Shown here in pieces: positions 1 to 8,358 of a stretch of DNA of 64,000 nt. The translations under genes were made by a program, and so were the position numbers. The stretch is from NCBI GenBank assembly GCA_903828595.1, contig CAIKMS010000016.1, forward strand, positions 186,001-250,000. Reading direction: 5' to 3'. The stretch is from an uncultured Pseudomonadota bacterium (GTDB lineage Bacteria; Pseudomonadota; Gammaproteobacteria; Steroidobacterales; Steroidobacteraceae). The notes under the pieces were generated by a model, which did no database searches, was not told where the DNA came from, and saw nothing but the letters and a program-made list of their open reading frames with translations. Within the stretch, counting starts at the first letter, position 1. Every line of letters begins with the position of its first letter.

Positions 1-339
1 CGCCATGCCACAACGATATCGGAAGATTTGGCGCGAAAAATACGTGGCAACGTGCATCCCCTAGTGCGCACTCATCCGGTGACGCAAGAAAAAGCGTTGT
101 ATGTGGATTGTTCCTACGCGGTTGGAATAGAAGGGATGACGCGGCAGGAAAGCGCGCCCATCCTCGATTTTTTAGGTGCGCACTTAGTACAGCCCGCTTT
201 TTCATGCCGGCTGCGCTGGGAGCCACATATGGTCGTGGTTTGGGATAATAGACTCTGCGTACATCAGGCATATAACGACTATCAGGGTTATCGCCGGGAG
301 ATGTACCGCACCACCATCAGCGGTGAAAAGCCCAGTTAG
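1..339 (+). CDS. TauD/TfdA-type Fe(II)/2-oxoglutarate dioxygenase, C-terminal part
   Basis: The frame is open to the left edge, so only the last ~112 residues are present and the 5' end lies outside the window. The visible part has the family's C-terminal signature: a HPLVRTHPVT segment, then WDNRLCVHQAYND, which carries the distal iron-binding His, then RREMYRTTI, whose first Arg fits the 2-oxoglutarate carboxylate-binding position. Such enzymes hydroxylate sulfonates, phenoxyacetates or other small acids using O2 and 2-oxoglutarate in the cytoplasm. The substrate cannot be read from this fragment. The stop codon sits inside a perfect bidirectional hairpin shared with the convergent cupin gene. 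Confidence 0.85.
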   Translation, partial: RHATTISEDLARKIRGNVHPLVRTHPVTQEKALYVDCSYAVGIEGMTRQESAPILDFLGAHLVQPAFSCRLRWEPHMVVVWDNRLCVHQAYNDYQGYRREMYRTTISGEKPS

Positions 340-363
340 CCCTTTGCTTCTGACTGGGCTTTT
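326..363. terminator. Bidirectional rho-independent terminator between convergent genes
   Basis: A perfect 11-bp inverted repeat (AAAAGCCCAGT at 326-336, ACTGGGCTTTT at 353-363) flanks a 16-nt loop. Each arm carries an A/T run, so a U tract is made in either direction. It overlaps the stop codons of the dioxygenase (plus) and the cupin (minus), so both genes appear to share it. Confidence 0.85.
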
Positions 364-782
364 GCGCGATGGAACTCTTCCCAGCCTTGATAGCCTAAGA
401 ATTGGTTGTCGTCGAAAAACAGCACCGCGCCTTGCATGATGAAGAGATACTCGGTGTCTTCCAGTGCTTTAGTGGCATGATGAACCATGCCGTTGGCCTC
501 GTACAAATAATCACCGGGCCCAATCGTCGTGCCGCGCACTTCAAGCTGTCCTTTGAGAACGAAGGTATGGGCGTCTCCTATGTGTTTGTGTGCCGGAACA
601 ACCGCGCCTTTCAGGCAGCGGAATAAAAGCGCGACGCGGCCGCTTTCAGGGCCGGTCCACAGTACTTTCATAAAGGATCGCTGTGGATCAAAGCTTTGTG
701 CAACCCATTCCATCTGATTGCTGCGAACGAGCGACTCCATGGCTTCAGAGTTCACCGGCGAAATATCTTGCGGCAGTGCCAT
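336..782 (-). CDS. Cupin-domain protein, dihydroxyacetophenone dioxygenase-like
   Basis: A 148-residue single-cupin protein. The metal-site pattern is clear: PAHKHIGDAHTFVLKGQLE supplies His-x-His and a later residue of motif 1, and GDYLYEANGMVHHA supplies the motif 2 His. The overall look resembles the 2,4'-dihydroxyacetophenone dioxygenase / ChrR-like cupins, which bind a mononuclear metal and often cleave or sense small aromatic or keto compounds; the exact reaction is not evident. The ATG has a strong AAGGAG 5 nt upstream. It is divergent from the second cupin at 998 with a 215-bp spacer, and convergent with the dioxygenase, which suggests a small catabolic cluster. Confidence 0.8.
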   Translation of the reverse strand: MALPQDISPVNSEAMESLVRSNQMEWVAQSFDPQRSFMKVLWTGPESGRVALLFRCLKGAVVPAHKHIGDAHTFVLKGQLEVRGTTIGPGDYLYEANGMVHHATKALEDTEYLFIMQGAVLFFDDNQFLGYQGWEEFHRAKAQSEAKG

Positions 783-997
783 AACATCTCCTTAGTTAAA
801 GTATTGTCGCTGTATTTAGTCAATCCACCTCACGGGCAGGTCTGCTTAAGATGCCTCATCCGTGGTGAGGGTTCCAGAGCATCATAGATCTGATTGGTCG
901 GTGATGTAATATCTAAGACCATCCGGTCAATTATTGGTTCACCGCTATTGCGTGCCTCAGGTTCGGGTTCTCGTTAAGCTTCTAAGGAGCGCGTCCG

Positions 998-1513
998 ATG
1001 TCTTATGTAACTCGCCGAATCGTTACGGGTCACGATGCCAAGGGCAAATCGATCGTGCTATCCGAAGACTGGCCAGTCCAGAACCATCCCATGCAAGGTA
1101 CGGCCATTGGTGCGGACTTTCACGAGATCTGGAGCGACCCTTCGGCGATTCCTGAACTGACACCGGGCGTTGGAACTGAACCGACCGCGCGTCCGTTTAC
1201 TATTATGCCGCCATCAGGTCATCTGCTGCGGATTTTAGAGGTTTATCCGTTGAGTCGCGGTGGCCACCGAACGCCGATGCATCGAACGCGCACTTTAGAT
1301 TATGTGGTGGTGCTAGAGGGTGAGTTGGTGCTGATTCTCAGCGATAGCGAACAGATTTTGCAGACCGGCGATGTCGTGGTGCAGCGCGGCACGGATCACG
1401 CCTGGGAGAATCGCTCAGATCGAATTGCGCGCGCCGCGTTCTTTCATTTAGACGCGCGCTTTGCCCCGGATTTGCTAGCACGCTTGCCGGATCCGTTAAA
1501 CGTTCTGACTTAG
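998..1513 (+). CDS. Cupin-domain protein
   Basis: A 171-residue protein with one conserved cupin barrel in its C-terminal half: GHRTPMHRTRTLDYVVVLEGE matches motif 1 and GDVVVQRGTDHAWENRS matches motif 2, so metal-binding His residues are present. An AAGGAG lies upstream of the ATG. Proteins of this type are usually annotated as cupin 2 domain proteins; enzymatic and regulatory roles are both known in the fold. Its stop overlaps the convergent amidase stop by 4 nt. The neighbourhood (dioxygenase, second cupin, amidase, hydrolase) suggests degradation of an amide- or ester-containing organic acid, as inference only. Confidence 0.8.
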   Translation: MSYVTRRIVTGHDAKGKSIVLSEDWPVQNHPMQGTAIGADFHEIWSDPSAIPELTPGVGTEPTARPFTIMPPSGHLLRILEVYPLSRGGHRTPMHRTRTLDYVVVLEGELVLILSDSEQILQTGDVVVQRGTDHAWENRSDRIARAAFFHLDARFAPDLLARLPDPLNVLT

Positions 1514-2901
1514 ATCGGCTCCGGTGGCTTACGTCGGTGCCAGTCAGTAACTTGTTGATAAGCATGCGCCAGCGACAATACCCGTGATTCCGCAAAGCGT
1601 GGACCGGCAATCTGCAGACCAATAGGCATGCCCTTTCGGGTGAATCCGCAGGGCACGGAAATGGCCGGAAGACCCAGCACATCAAACATATGCGTGTTAC
1701 GAAACTCCAAGGGCGTTCCGCTGGCTGGCAGTGGTGGATCCAGATGTCCATCGCTTATATCAATGGGGCTAATAGCAGTAGTTGGTGTTACCAGCAGATC
1801 GACATGATTAAACACAGAGTCAGCCTGAAGGCGCAGTTGCTCCATCTCGCGACGCGCAAGGATGTAATCAGCCGCCGAAATCATGGCGGCGTGCTCTAAG
1901 CGGTTTCGCGTCATTGGCTGATAAAGGTCAGGAGTTGATAAAAGGTACGTCCGATGGAACGCGTAAGCTTCCGCCGAAGCGATAGTCATCAACAAATTGT
2001 TGTAGGGAAGAGTGACCCCGTGCACACCTGCCGTCAGATTCGTCAGGGTGTCTAGCGCGGTATTCACCGCGGCTTCTATGTCCGCATCAAGGTCCTCGAA
2101 ATACGGAGACTGAACCCGCCCCAATCTTAAACCTGCCGTGGGTGCCAACATTAATCCGGAATAAGCCTCGGTGGCCTCACGCGCGCTGGACGTCTCTTTG
2201 GGATCATGGCCGGCGATGGCCTCGAGTATGAGCGCCGCATCTAACGCCGTTCTGGCTAAGGGGCCTACATGGTCAAGGGACCATGACAGCGGCACGACGC
2301 CGCGGGTGCTGACCCTTCCATAGGTAGGTTTAAGGCCAGTGACGCCACAGTACGCTGCGGGATGACGCACCGAGGCTGCTGTGTCGGTGCCCAGTGCACC
2401 CAAACACAGGTCGGCCGCTACGGCGGCGCCCGATCCGCCCGACGAGCCGCCGGAAATACGCTGCAGGTTCCAAGGATTGCGAACCGCGCCAGCGGCGCTG
2501 GGCACGCAGGTGCCACCGTAGGCAAACTCATGCAGGTTCAATTTGCCCAACAGCACCGCACCTGCCTTCCGCAAGCGGCTGACAACCTCGGCATCCTCAT
2601 CCGGGACTCGGTTCTTGTAAACCGCGCTGGCTGCTGTGGTGGGAACGCCCTTGGTGTCGATCAGATCTTTTAAGGCTATGGGAATGCCGTGCAGGGGTCC
2701 CCGCCACTGGCCACGACGAATTTCACGCTCGGCTTCTTGAGCTTCTGCCAAAGCACTGCCTGCCGTAACCGTAATGAAAGCGTTTAAATGCGGGTTAAGT
2801 CGTTCAATACGTGCCAGATAATTTTTTGTAAGCTCGACAGGCGATAGCTCGTCGCGACGAAACAAAGACTGAACGGTACTGATGTCGGTGAGATCGGTCA
2901 C
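1510..2901 (-). CDS. Amidase signature family enzyme
   Basis: A 463-residue amidase of the GatA/AtzF superfamily. All three catalytic elements are visible: the Lys in ALKDLIDTKG, the cis-Ser in the Gly/Ser-rich GGSSGGSGAAVA loop, and the nucleophilic Ser in GTDTAASVRHPAAYCG, where the usual GGS is AAS. The enzyme hydrolyses a C-N amide bond in the cytoplasm; the substrate is unknown. I place the start at a GTG (complement of 2899-2901) preceded by CAGGAG at good spacing; the reading frame continues 35 codons upstream but that part looks non-coding. It is downstream of and codirectional with the alpha/beta hydrolase (123-bp gap). No gatB or gatC partner is nearby, so a glutamyl-tRNA role is unlikely. 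Confidence 0.88.
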   Translation of the reverse strand: MTDLTDISTVQSLFRRDELSPVELTKNYLARIERLNPHLNAFITVTAGSALAEAQEAEREIRRGQWRGPLHGIPIALKDLIDTKGVPTTAASAVYKNRVPDEDAEVVSRLRKAGAVLLGKLNLHEFAYGGTCVPSAAGAVRNPWNLQRISGGSSGGSGAAVAADLCLGALGTDTAASVRHPAAYCGVTGLKPTYGRVSTRGVVPLSWSLDHVGPLARTALDAALILEAIAGHDPKETSSAREATEAYSGLMLAPTAGLRLGRVQSPYFEDLDADIEAAVNTALDTLTNLTAGVHGVTLPYNNLLMTIASAEAYAFHRTYLLSTPDLYQPMTRNRLEHAAMISAADYILARREMEQLRLQADSVFNHVDLLVTPTTAISPIDISDGHLDPPLPASGTPLEFRNTHMFDVLGLPAISVPCGFTRKGMPIGLQIAGPRFAESRVLSLAHAYQQVTDWHRRKPPEPI

Positions 2902-3024
2902 TGGCAATCTCCTGTAGGTTCTCTCGCGATAACAGATGCAGCGATAGTTCGATTGGTCTTCAGATTCACAGCTGGACAGGCTGGTTGCCCGCCAACGTTT
3001 CTCCAATCGGCCGCCCTCATGTGA

Positions 3025-3747
3025 TTAATGAGCGATGTTCTCAAGCACGTTGGCAAGTTCATCGGGGCGAGAGAAAAACGGTGAATGATCAGTATCCAGG
3101 TGGAAGGTCTGCTTGCAGGGTAAAGCTTCTTGCATGGCCCGTTGTGAAGGCAGTGTGATCGCCCGATCTCGCAGACACTCAATAAAAATCCGGGGAACTG
3201 AGCCGAACCTTTCATCCGTGAGGTGCAGTGGCGTCACTAGCGGCGCCAAAGGCTCCGGCCGCAGAAGTGATTTTGCGAGTACCACATCTTCTGCACTGCA
3301 CTCGCCATAAAACGCTTCCTTAACGGATGCGTCGGCGACCGATGCCGACAAGTGGTCGCTTGCCACAATCATGTGGGGGCCTACTAACGAATTAGGATCC
3401 GTTGCGGCGACGCTGCCATGGAGTTGCTCGCCCGAGCGCAGCAGGAAGGCCGTCAGATAGACCAGCGAATGGATACGATCCGGACGCTTTTCGGCGGCCT
3501 CTGAAATGATGAGGCCGCCGCGGCTATGCCCCACCAGAATCACCGGGCCTGGGCTGTCGTCAATTAACTGAGTGATCTGCCCCGTCCATCCGGCAAGGGT
3601 TACCTCACCAAGTGGCGTGAAGTCTCGACCGAGACCATGAAGATCCGGCGCTAAGACGACGTGACCCTGTGACTGGAGTCGAGCAACGATTCGGTGCCAG
3701 CACCAGGCGCCATGCCAGGCACCATGTACAAGGATAAAAGTAGCCAT
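3025..3747 (-). CDS. Alpha/beta hydrolase, plant-methylesterase/EstC-like
   Basis: A 240-residue alpha/beta hydrolase. The oxyanion-hole segment LVHGAWHGAWCW is near the N terminus and the nucleophile elbow is GHSRGG. A late RDRAI Asp region and a TDHSPFFSRP His complete the likely triad. This short form with HGAWHGAW resembles the salicylate-methylesterase / hydroxynitrile-lyase-like bacterial group, which acts on small esters. No signal peptide is seen, so it is likely cytoplasmic. GGAG precedes the ATG. It lies just upstream of the amidase on the same strand and could act in the same pathway. Confidence 0.85.
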   Translation of the reverse strand: MATFILVHGAWHGAWCWHRIVARLQSQGHVVLAPDLHGLGRDFTPLGEVTLAGWTGQITQLIDDSPGPVILVGHSRGGLIISEAAEKRPDRIHSLVYLTAFLLRSGEQLHGSVAATDPNSLVGPHMIVASDHLSASVADASVKEAFYGECSAEDVVLAKSLLRPEPLAPLVTPLHLTDERFGSVPRIFIECLRDRAITLPSQRAMQEALPCKQTFHLDTDHSPFFSRPDELANVLENIAH

Positions 3748-3843
3748 TGAGTGACTCCAGATTGTGCGTATGACATTCTAAGGCAGTTATGAGCCTAAAG
3801 CCCAGCATCAGGTATTGACCTGGATTTGGCGGGGCAACCGCGA

Positions 3844-5148
3844 TCATCGCGGGGTTTTCGATAGCCTCTCAATGAGTAGTGCCGTGCGCTTTATCTGCCG
3901 ATCAAAGCTTTTCAGATCAACCGTCTCACCAGGGGCATGACTGCCCTCACCAGCGACGCCAAATCCGACTAGGCCGTCCACGCGGTCTGCCACAAACGAA
4001 ATGTCGCCAGCGCCACGCTGCAATGGATCCAGTTCTTGCATGACCTCAAGGCCGAGCGACCGGTTGATCTTATTTAATTCTACGAGCAGGGCGCGATTAC
4101 CAGGAGTCGGTGGCATAGCCGGATAACTCTCATTGAACTCGATAGAAGCCTCCGTTCCTGGTAGGTGCTGCTGCACAATATCGCTCATACGGGCTTCGAT
4201 ACGCGCTGTCTGTTCATTGCTTAAGGTCCGTAAATCGCCACGAGCAAAGCCCTCACCAGCCACTATATTGGCTTTGCCATTCGTGCTTCCGGCGGCCTCG
4301 TCTGCACGAAGTTCAGTAGTTCCACCAGCCAACAAAAGCCCCACGTTATAGGTTGCATTGGGTTCACCTGCGTCACGGCGGAACGCATCTAAGATTCGGC
4401 TTAATTCGTAGGCCGCCCCGTAGCCTACATCGTTCGAAAAAATACCCGCCGAATGTGCCGCACGACCTTTTGTGCGTACCGTCCACGTTGAGCTGCTGCG
4501 GCGACTGACCGAGCCCATGTCATGACCGTTTTGGGTTGATAACGGCTCGAATTCCAGAGCGACGTCACTGTGCGAGGCCGCATTGATGAGATCAGCGCGC
4601 GATACGTTGATAGGCGCGCCCGCACTTTCTTCATCGCCGCTCAGCACAACCGTCACGGTGGCGTCGGTGAGGGCGCCGCTATCCTTAAGGGTGCGAAGTG
4701 CGCTAACCATGATGGCCAAGCCGCCCTTCATATCATTGACGCCAGGGCCTTCCGCCGTGTCACCGCGCCGCACAAAATGCTGAAATGGACTGTCAGGCTC
4801 AAAAACGGTATCAAGGTGTCCAATAAGCAGAATACGACGACCCTGCCCGTTGCCCACGTGCTCGGCGACCACGTGCCCAGCGCGGCCTACGGATGACATG
4901 GGTACCCAGCGAGCTGCAAACCCCAGCTGACTAAGCTCATCGATCATGATTCGGCCCACGGTCTCCACGCCTTTAAGGTTGCGTGTTCCGCTATTGATAT
5001 CGACCAATCGCTGCGTCAAAGCTATGGCACGTTCGTCCTGCGCGGAAGCCAAGCGGGTAATTTTCTTTTCTAACGCGCTTAGCGGTGCACCATGAGCCAG
5101 TTGGCATGCGAGGCCGAACGCTATTGCTTGAATGATCCGTAATCGCAT
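3844..5148 (-). CDS. Secreted M20 family metallopeptidase, CPG2-like
   Basis: A 434-residue zinc peptidase. The N-terminal 20 residues form a Sec signal peptide ending near AHGAP, so it is periplasmic. M20 metal ligands are recognisable in order: GHLDTVF (His), GVNDMKGG (bridging Asp), GDEESAG (catalytic Glu and ligand), an EFEP segment, and GEGSHAPGE (last His). The inserted dimerisation domain lies in the middle. Relatives such as carboxypeptidase G2 remove C-terminal Glu from folates or peptides; the substrate here is not known. It is codirectional with the downstream hydrolase but separated by 96 nt. Confidence 0.88.
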   Translation of the reverse strand: MRLRIIQAIAFGLACQLAHGAPLSALEKKITRLASAQDERAIALTQRLVDINSGTRNLKGVETVGRIMIDELSQLGFAARWVPMSSVGRAGHVVAEHVGNGQGRRILLIGHLDTVFEPDSPFQHFVRRGDTAEGPGVNDMKGGLAIMVSALRTLKDSGALTDATVTVVLSGDEESAGAPINVSRADLINAASHSDVALEFEPLSTQNGHDMGSVSRRSSSTWTVRTKGRAAHSAGIFSNDVGYGAAYELSRILDAFRRDAGEPNATYNVGLLLAGGTTELRADEAAGSTNGKANIVAGEGFARGDLRTLSNEQTARIEARMSDIVQQHLPGTEASIEFNESYPAMPPTPGNRALLVELNKINRSLGLEVMQELDPLQRGAGDISFVADRVDGLVGFGVAGEGSHAPGETVDLKSFDRQIKRTALLIERLSKTPR

Positions 5149-5287
5149 AGTGCAAGCCTCCAGGGTAATACGCGGTATGGTCGATCATAAATCGTCCAGC
5201 ACAACTTAGAAACGTCGTAGTCTATAGCCAGCCCGGGTGTGCGCTGAACCTGCCCCGCTCATAGGCTTGTTGATAAGGAGAAATCTC

Positions 5288-6259
5288 ATGAGCCGTCGAA
5301 TATACCTGGCTGTGGCTTTAATGTTGTTTGCCTGCGGTTCTCACGCCGAGACCAAAGATACAGTCCGTCTAGAGGCAGCCACTAGCGACAAGGAGGCCGT
5401 ACTCTGGAGTCACCTGGATGAGATGGTAAACGCCGAAGCCGCGCATTTAAATGGCGTGTTAGGTGTTGCTATCTTAGACCTAAAAACGGGCCGACAAATC
5501 CTTCTGCACCCGGATGAGGTTTTTCCACAAGCCAGTTCTATCAAGATTGCCGTGCTTGCCGAGTTGTACCGGCAAGAACAGGACAGCCGTCGGGGCGTAA
5601 CCGGACTTGCCCGACTCTCGGATCGGTATGTCGTCAATGCCGTCGATCTTGTGCAAGACAGCGACGTCTTGGGTGGTTTAACGCCGGGAGTCAGTCTGCT
5701 GACTAATCGTGATTTAGCTTCCATCATGGTGGCGGTCAGTGACAATTCGGCGACCAATGTCTTAATTGATCGATTAGGTATGGACAATATTGTTAAGCTC
5801 ACCGCCTCTTTTGGGTTACCTCACACCCAGTTAAAACGCAAGATGATGGACCTTAAAGCAGCGGCCAGCGGCCGTGAGAACATCTCTACCCCGCGCGAAA
5901 TGATGACTCTGCTAAAGCTTCTAGTGGAGGGTAAAGTCGTTGAGTCGCCGTTGAACGACGATTTTTTTAAGGTTCTGTCCACGCACAAAGACAGTTGGCT
6001 GCCACGCAATCTGCCTGCTGGTGTGAAAATAGCCAACAAGCCGGGGGAGCTGGAAGGCGTGCGCGCCGATTCGGGAGTGGTTTTCCTGAAGAATCGTAGT
6101 TACGTCATCAGCATTATGACTACCTACCTGACTTCTGAGCGTGCTGGTGAAGAAGCGATCAGTCGGATTTCGGCAGAAGCTTATGATTTGCTTGATAAGC
6201 TTGATCGGGCATCCGAGCTGGGGCGTGTTATTTCACCCAGTAATGGTGGTATTCGCTAA
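5288..6259 (+). CDS. Class A beta-lactamase-fold serine hydrolase lacking Glu166
   Basis: A 323-residue exported protein; the ATG at 5288 follows an AAGGAG and begins a signal peptide (hydrophobic core LAVALMLFACG). The serine active site is present: S83-x-x-K86 (SSIK), S151-D-N (SDN), and K251-P-G in place of KTG. In the omega loop the position of Glu166 aligns with Met186 and that of Asn170 with Lys190, so the water-activating residues of true class A beta-lactamases are missing. It therefore probably forms a slowly deacylating acyl-enzyme or acts as an esterase/peptidase. It is divergent from the M20 peptidase and ends before a GC-rich hairpin. Confidence 0.82.
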   Translation: MSRRIYLAVALMLFACGSHAETKDTVRLEAATSDKEAVLWSHLDEMVNAEAAHLNGVLGVAILDLKTGRQILLHPDEVFPQASSIKIAVLAELYRQEQDSRRGVTGLARLSDRYVVNAVDLVQDSDVLGGLTPGVSLLTNRDLASIMVAVSDNSATNVLIDRLGMDNIVKLTASFGLPHTQLKRKMMDLKAAASGRENISTPREMMTLLKLLVEGKVVESPLNDDFFKVLSTHKDSWLPRNLPAGVKIANKPGELEGVRADSGVVFLKNRSYVISIMTTYLTSERAGEEAISRISAEAYDLLDKLDRASELGRVISPSNGGIR

Positions 6260-6266
6260 TGAAAGT

Positions 6267-6292
6267 GATGGCCTGCCCGAAGGCAGGCCATC
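6267..6292. terminator. Perfect 11-bp hairpin between convergent genes
   Basis: GATGGCCTGCC (6267-6277) pairs perfectly with 6282-6292 around a CGAA tetraloop. There is no following T run on either strand, so it may be a weak intrinsic terminator or an mRNA 3'-end stabiliser for the convergent genes ending at 6259 and 6329. Confidence 0.6.
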
Positions 6293-6328
6293 CCATGCGC
6301 TGGTTAAGCGCTAACCCGTCAGTTGAGC

Positions 6329-6733
6329 TTACTTCTGGGTGACGGCTTCCGTCTTTGAAGTGACAGCGTTTACGGCCGCATCTTTGGTCTTAACGGTCGC
6401 TGCGACGGCGGCATCCTTTGCTTTAGTCGTCGCTGCCACAGCAGTGTCCTTAGCCTTGGCTGTAACCGCAGTAGCCGAGTCCTTAGCCTTGCTCGTGGCC
6501 ACCGCAGCGGTGTCTTTGGCTTTGGTCGTGGCTACCACGGCCGCGTCCTGTGCCTTGGTCGTCGCCACATCGGCAGGCTTCAGCGCTGCGTACTTCACTG
6601 TCGATGAGGCAGCAGGCTTAACTTCGGTCGCCGCCTGGCTGCCGGAGACTGGGGTCTGCGCGGCGAGTACCGCACCCGAGAACGTCAGCATGACAGCGGC
6701 AGTGGTCAGCGTCTTACGATTTAACTGGAACAT
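6329..6733 (-). CDS. Secreted low-complexity protein with 11-residue LEA-like repeats
   Basis: A 134-residue protein with a signal peptide (about residues 1-25, ending AVLAAQ). I choose the ATG at 6733, which has GGAG 8 nt upstream, over an ATG five codons earlier. From about residue 56 to 121 it consists of six 11-residue repeats of the form V/A-A-T-T-K-A-K-D-x-A-x, with a degenerate seventh. The composition (Ala, Thr, Lys, Asp, no aromatics) and the 11-mer periodicity resemble group 3 LEA proteins, which form amphipathic helices when dried or against membranes. A periplasmic or surface stress-protection role is inference. I know no named family for it. Confidence 0.7.
   Translation of the reverse strand: MFQLNRKTLTTAAVMLTFSGAVLAAQTPVSGSQAATEVKPAASSTVKYAALKPADVATTKAQDAAVVATTKAKDTAAVATSKAKDSATAVTAKAKDTAVAATTKAKDAAVAATVKTKDAAVNAVTSKTEAVTQK
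6371..6568 (-). repeat. 33-bp tandem repeats coding for the 11-residue LEA-like motif
   Basis: Six imperfect 33-bp units lie in frame in the secreted repeat protein. The units vary at the DNA level, which argues for an older expansion rather than a very recent slippage event. Confidence 0.75.
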
Positions 6734-6920
6734 GTGCGTAATCTCCATCAGTGGTTAATTTCGGTTATCAGCAAGGGCTTTGTTTGCCCTTGTGAGAGAC
6801 AAAACGCATTGACCTTCAGATGGTGCACATCAATTAAGCATTGTTAATGTTCAGGCATCTGCTCTGCTAAATTTTGAAAGTGCAATTTGGGCGCAGAGCG
6901 TAAAAATCTTGCGCCAGGCG

Positions 6921-8315
6921 TCATAAAACTTTTCCAGGATTCAGGATGCCATTTGGGTCCATCGCTCTTTTTAGAGTATGCATCAGGGCGATTTCGTCGG
7001 GCGTACGTGACAGATGTAGAAACTCTCTTTTTAAGGTGCCGATGCCATGTTCTGCCGAAATAGACCCGCCAAATTCCGCAACAACATCATAGACAGCGAC
7101 CTCGATCGCATGAGCAAGGTCATGGTCTTCGTTTAGGCGCACGGACAGGTGCAGATTTCCATCGGCGACATGACCAAAGTACATGGTGAAAATCTGTGGC
7201 CATTTTGCCGACAACGCGCCGCGGATGCGTTCCACTAATTCGCCAATTTGCCCGGTGGACGTGCTGACATCGAAGCTAACATGGGGCCAATGGCCTGCCC
7301 TTTTCCATTCAGCCGGTGAATCGCGTATGGACCATAAATCGGAGGCCTCTCGTTGCGACTGGGCAACGACAGCGTCGTTTATAACGCTACTTTCCAGAGC
7401 CTCAGTGATAACTATTTCAAATCGCTTTTGATCACTTTGGGGGTCTGGACCCAGAGTCTCGATAAGAACGTACAGACCGTGTTCCTCGCCAAGCGGCGGA
7501 TTACGACCTAAGCCGCGAGTCGATAGGGCGTAAAAGTCCGGCCACATCACCTCAAACGCGCTTAGCTGTGAAGCAAAGCCTGAACGAACTCGCGTTAGCA
7601 GCGCAATGACGGAACTGTAATCAGCAACAGCGCATAGCGCCGTGCATTGGCTGCGCGGCTTTGGGAAAAGTCGTAGAACCGCTGCGGTTATAATGCCAAG
7701 CGTACCCTCGCTACCAATGAACAGTTGCCGTAGATCGTATCCTGCATTGTTCTTGATCATCTTTCGTAAGCCATGAATGATCGTGCCATCAGCTAAGACG
7801 ACTTCGAGACCGAGAACTAGCTCGCGCGCCATGCCGTAACGCAGCACACGATTGCCCCCCGCATTCGTCGATAGGTTTCCACCGGTTTGGCAGGACCCAC
7901 GGCCACCGAGATCCAGTGGATACAGTAGATCAGCCGCATCAGCTGCCTTCTGAACAGCCTCCATCACCACGCCCGCTTCAACCGTGATTGTGCCGGCAAC
8001 GTCGTCTAGTTCGCGAATCGCTCGCATGCGTTCTAGGTTGAGCACCACACAAGGTCCTGTAGGCACCGCGCCGCCGGCTAGGCCGGTCAAGCCGCCTTGG
8101 GGTTGCACAGCTACGTGCTTTTCATTGCAATACTTCAGTGTCTTGGATACTTGCTCGACGTTGCGTGGGAGCACGATGGCCAGTACACCGATCTCAACAG
8201 AGCCCTCGACGGCATAATCGCGCGTATATCGCATAAGATTGCTGGAATCGGGTGTGACTACGATGTCGGCGCCGACTAGGGCTGTGAGGTCTGCGATGAT
8301 GGAATCAGGCATCAT
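6921..8315 (-). CDS. FAD-linked oxidase, GlcD / D-2-hydroxyacid dehydrogenase type
   Basis: A 464-residue flavoprotein of the VAO/PCMH family. The FAD-binding region holds PQGGLTGLAGGAVP and the GGNLSTNAGGNRVLRYG loop, and GSEGTLGIITAAVL follows. The C-terminal cap has HVADGNLH and EHGIGTLKREFL, both typical of D-lactate, glycolate and D-2-hydroxyglutarate dehydrogenases. The likely reaction is oxidation of a D-2-hydroxyacid to a 2-oxoacid, with electrons passed to the respiratory chain or an ETF. There is no GlcE/GlcF partner. Two adjacent ATGs (8315 and 8312) are possible starts; AAGGA spacing favours 8312 slightly. It follows the YtcJ-like gene by 43 nt, so the two are probably co-transcribed. 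Confidence 0.88.
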   Translation of the reverse strand: MMPDSIIADLTALVGADIVVTPDSSNLMRYTRDYAVEGSVEIGVLAIVLPRNVEQVSKTLKYCNEKHVAVQPQGGLTGLAGGAVPTGPCVVLNLERMRAIRELDDVAGTITVEAGVVMEAVQKAADAADLLYPLDLGGRGSCQTGGNLSTNAGGNRVLRYGMARELVLGLEVVLADGTIIHGLRKMIKNNAGYDLRQLFIGSEGTLGIITAAVLRLFPKPRSQCTALCAVADYSSVIALLTRVRSGFASQLSAFEVMWPDFYALSTRGLGRNPPLGEEHGLYVLIETLGPDPQSDQKRFEIVITEALESSVINDAVVAQSQREASDLWSIRDSPAEWKRAGHWPHVSFDVSTSTGQIGELVERIRGALSAKWPQIFTMYFGHVADGNLHLSVRLNEDHDLAHAIEVAVYDVVAEFGGSISAEHGIGTLKREFLHLSRTPDEIALMHTLKRAMDPNGILNPGKVL

Positions 8316-8358
8316 TTATCCTTCGAAAGTTTTTCAAATAGTCACAATGCTCGAAGCC

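Noticed and set aside
1510..2901. Amidase as the GatA subunit of aspartyl/glutamyl-tRNA amidotransferase
   Set aside because: No gatB or gatC adjacent and the context is catabolic.
6339..6758. Plus-strand Ala/Val-rich frame opposite the LEA-like protein
   Set aside because: Mirror of the repeat on the other strand; the minus frame has a signal peptide, a ribosome-binding site and 11-residue periodicity.
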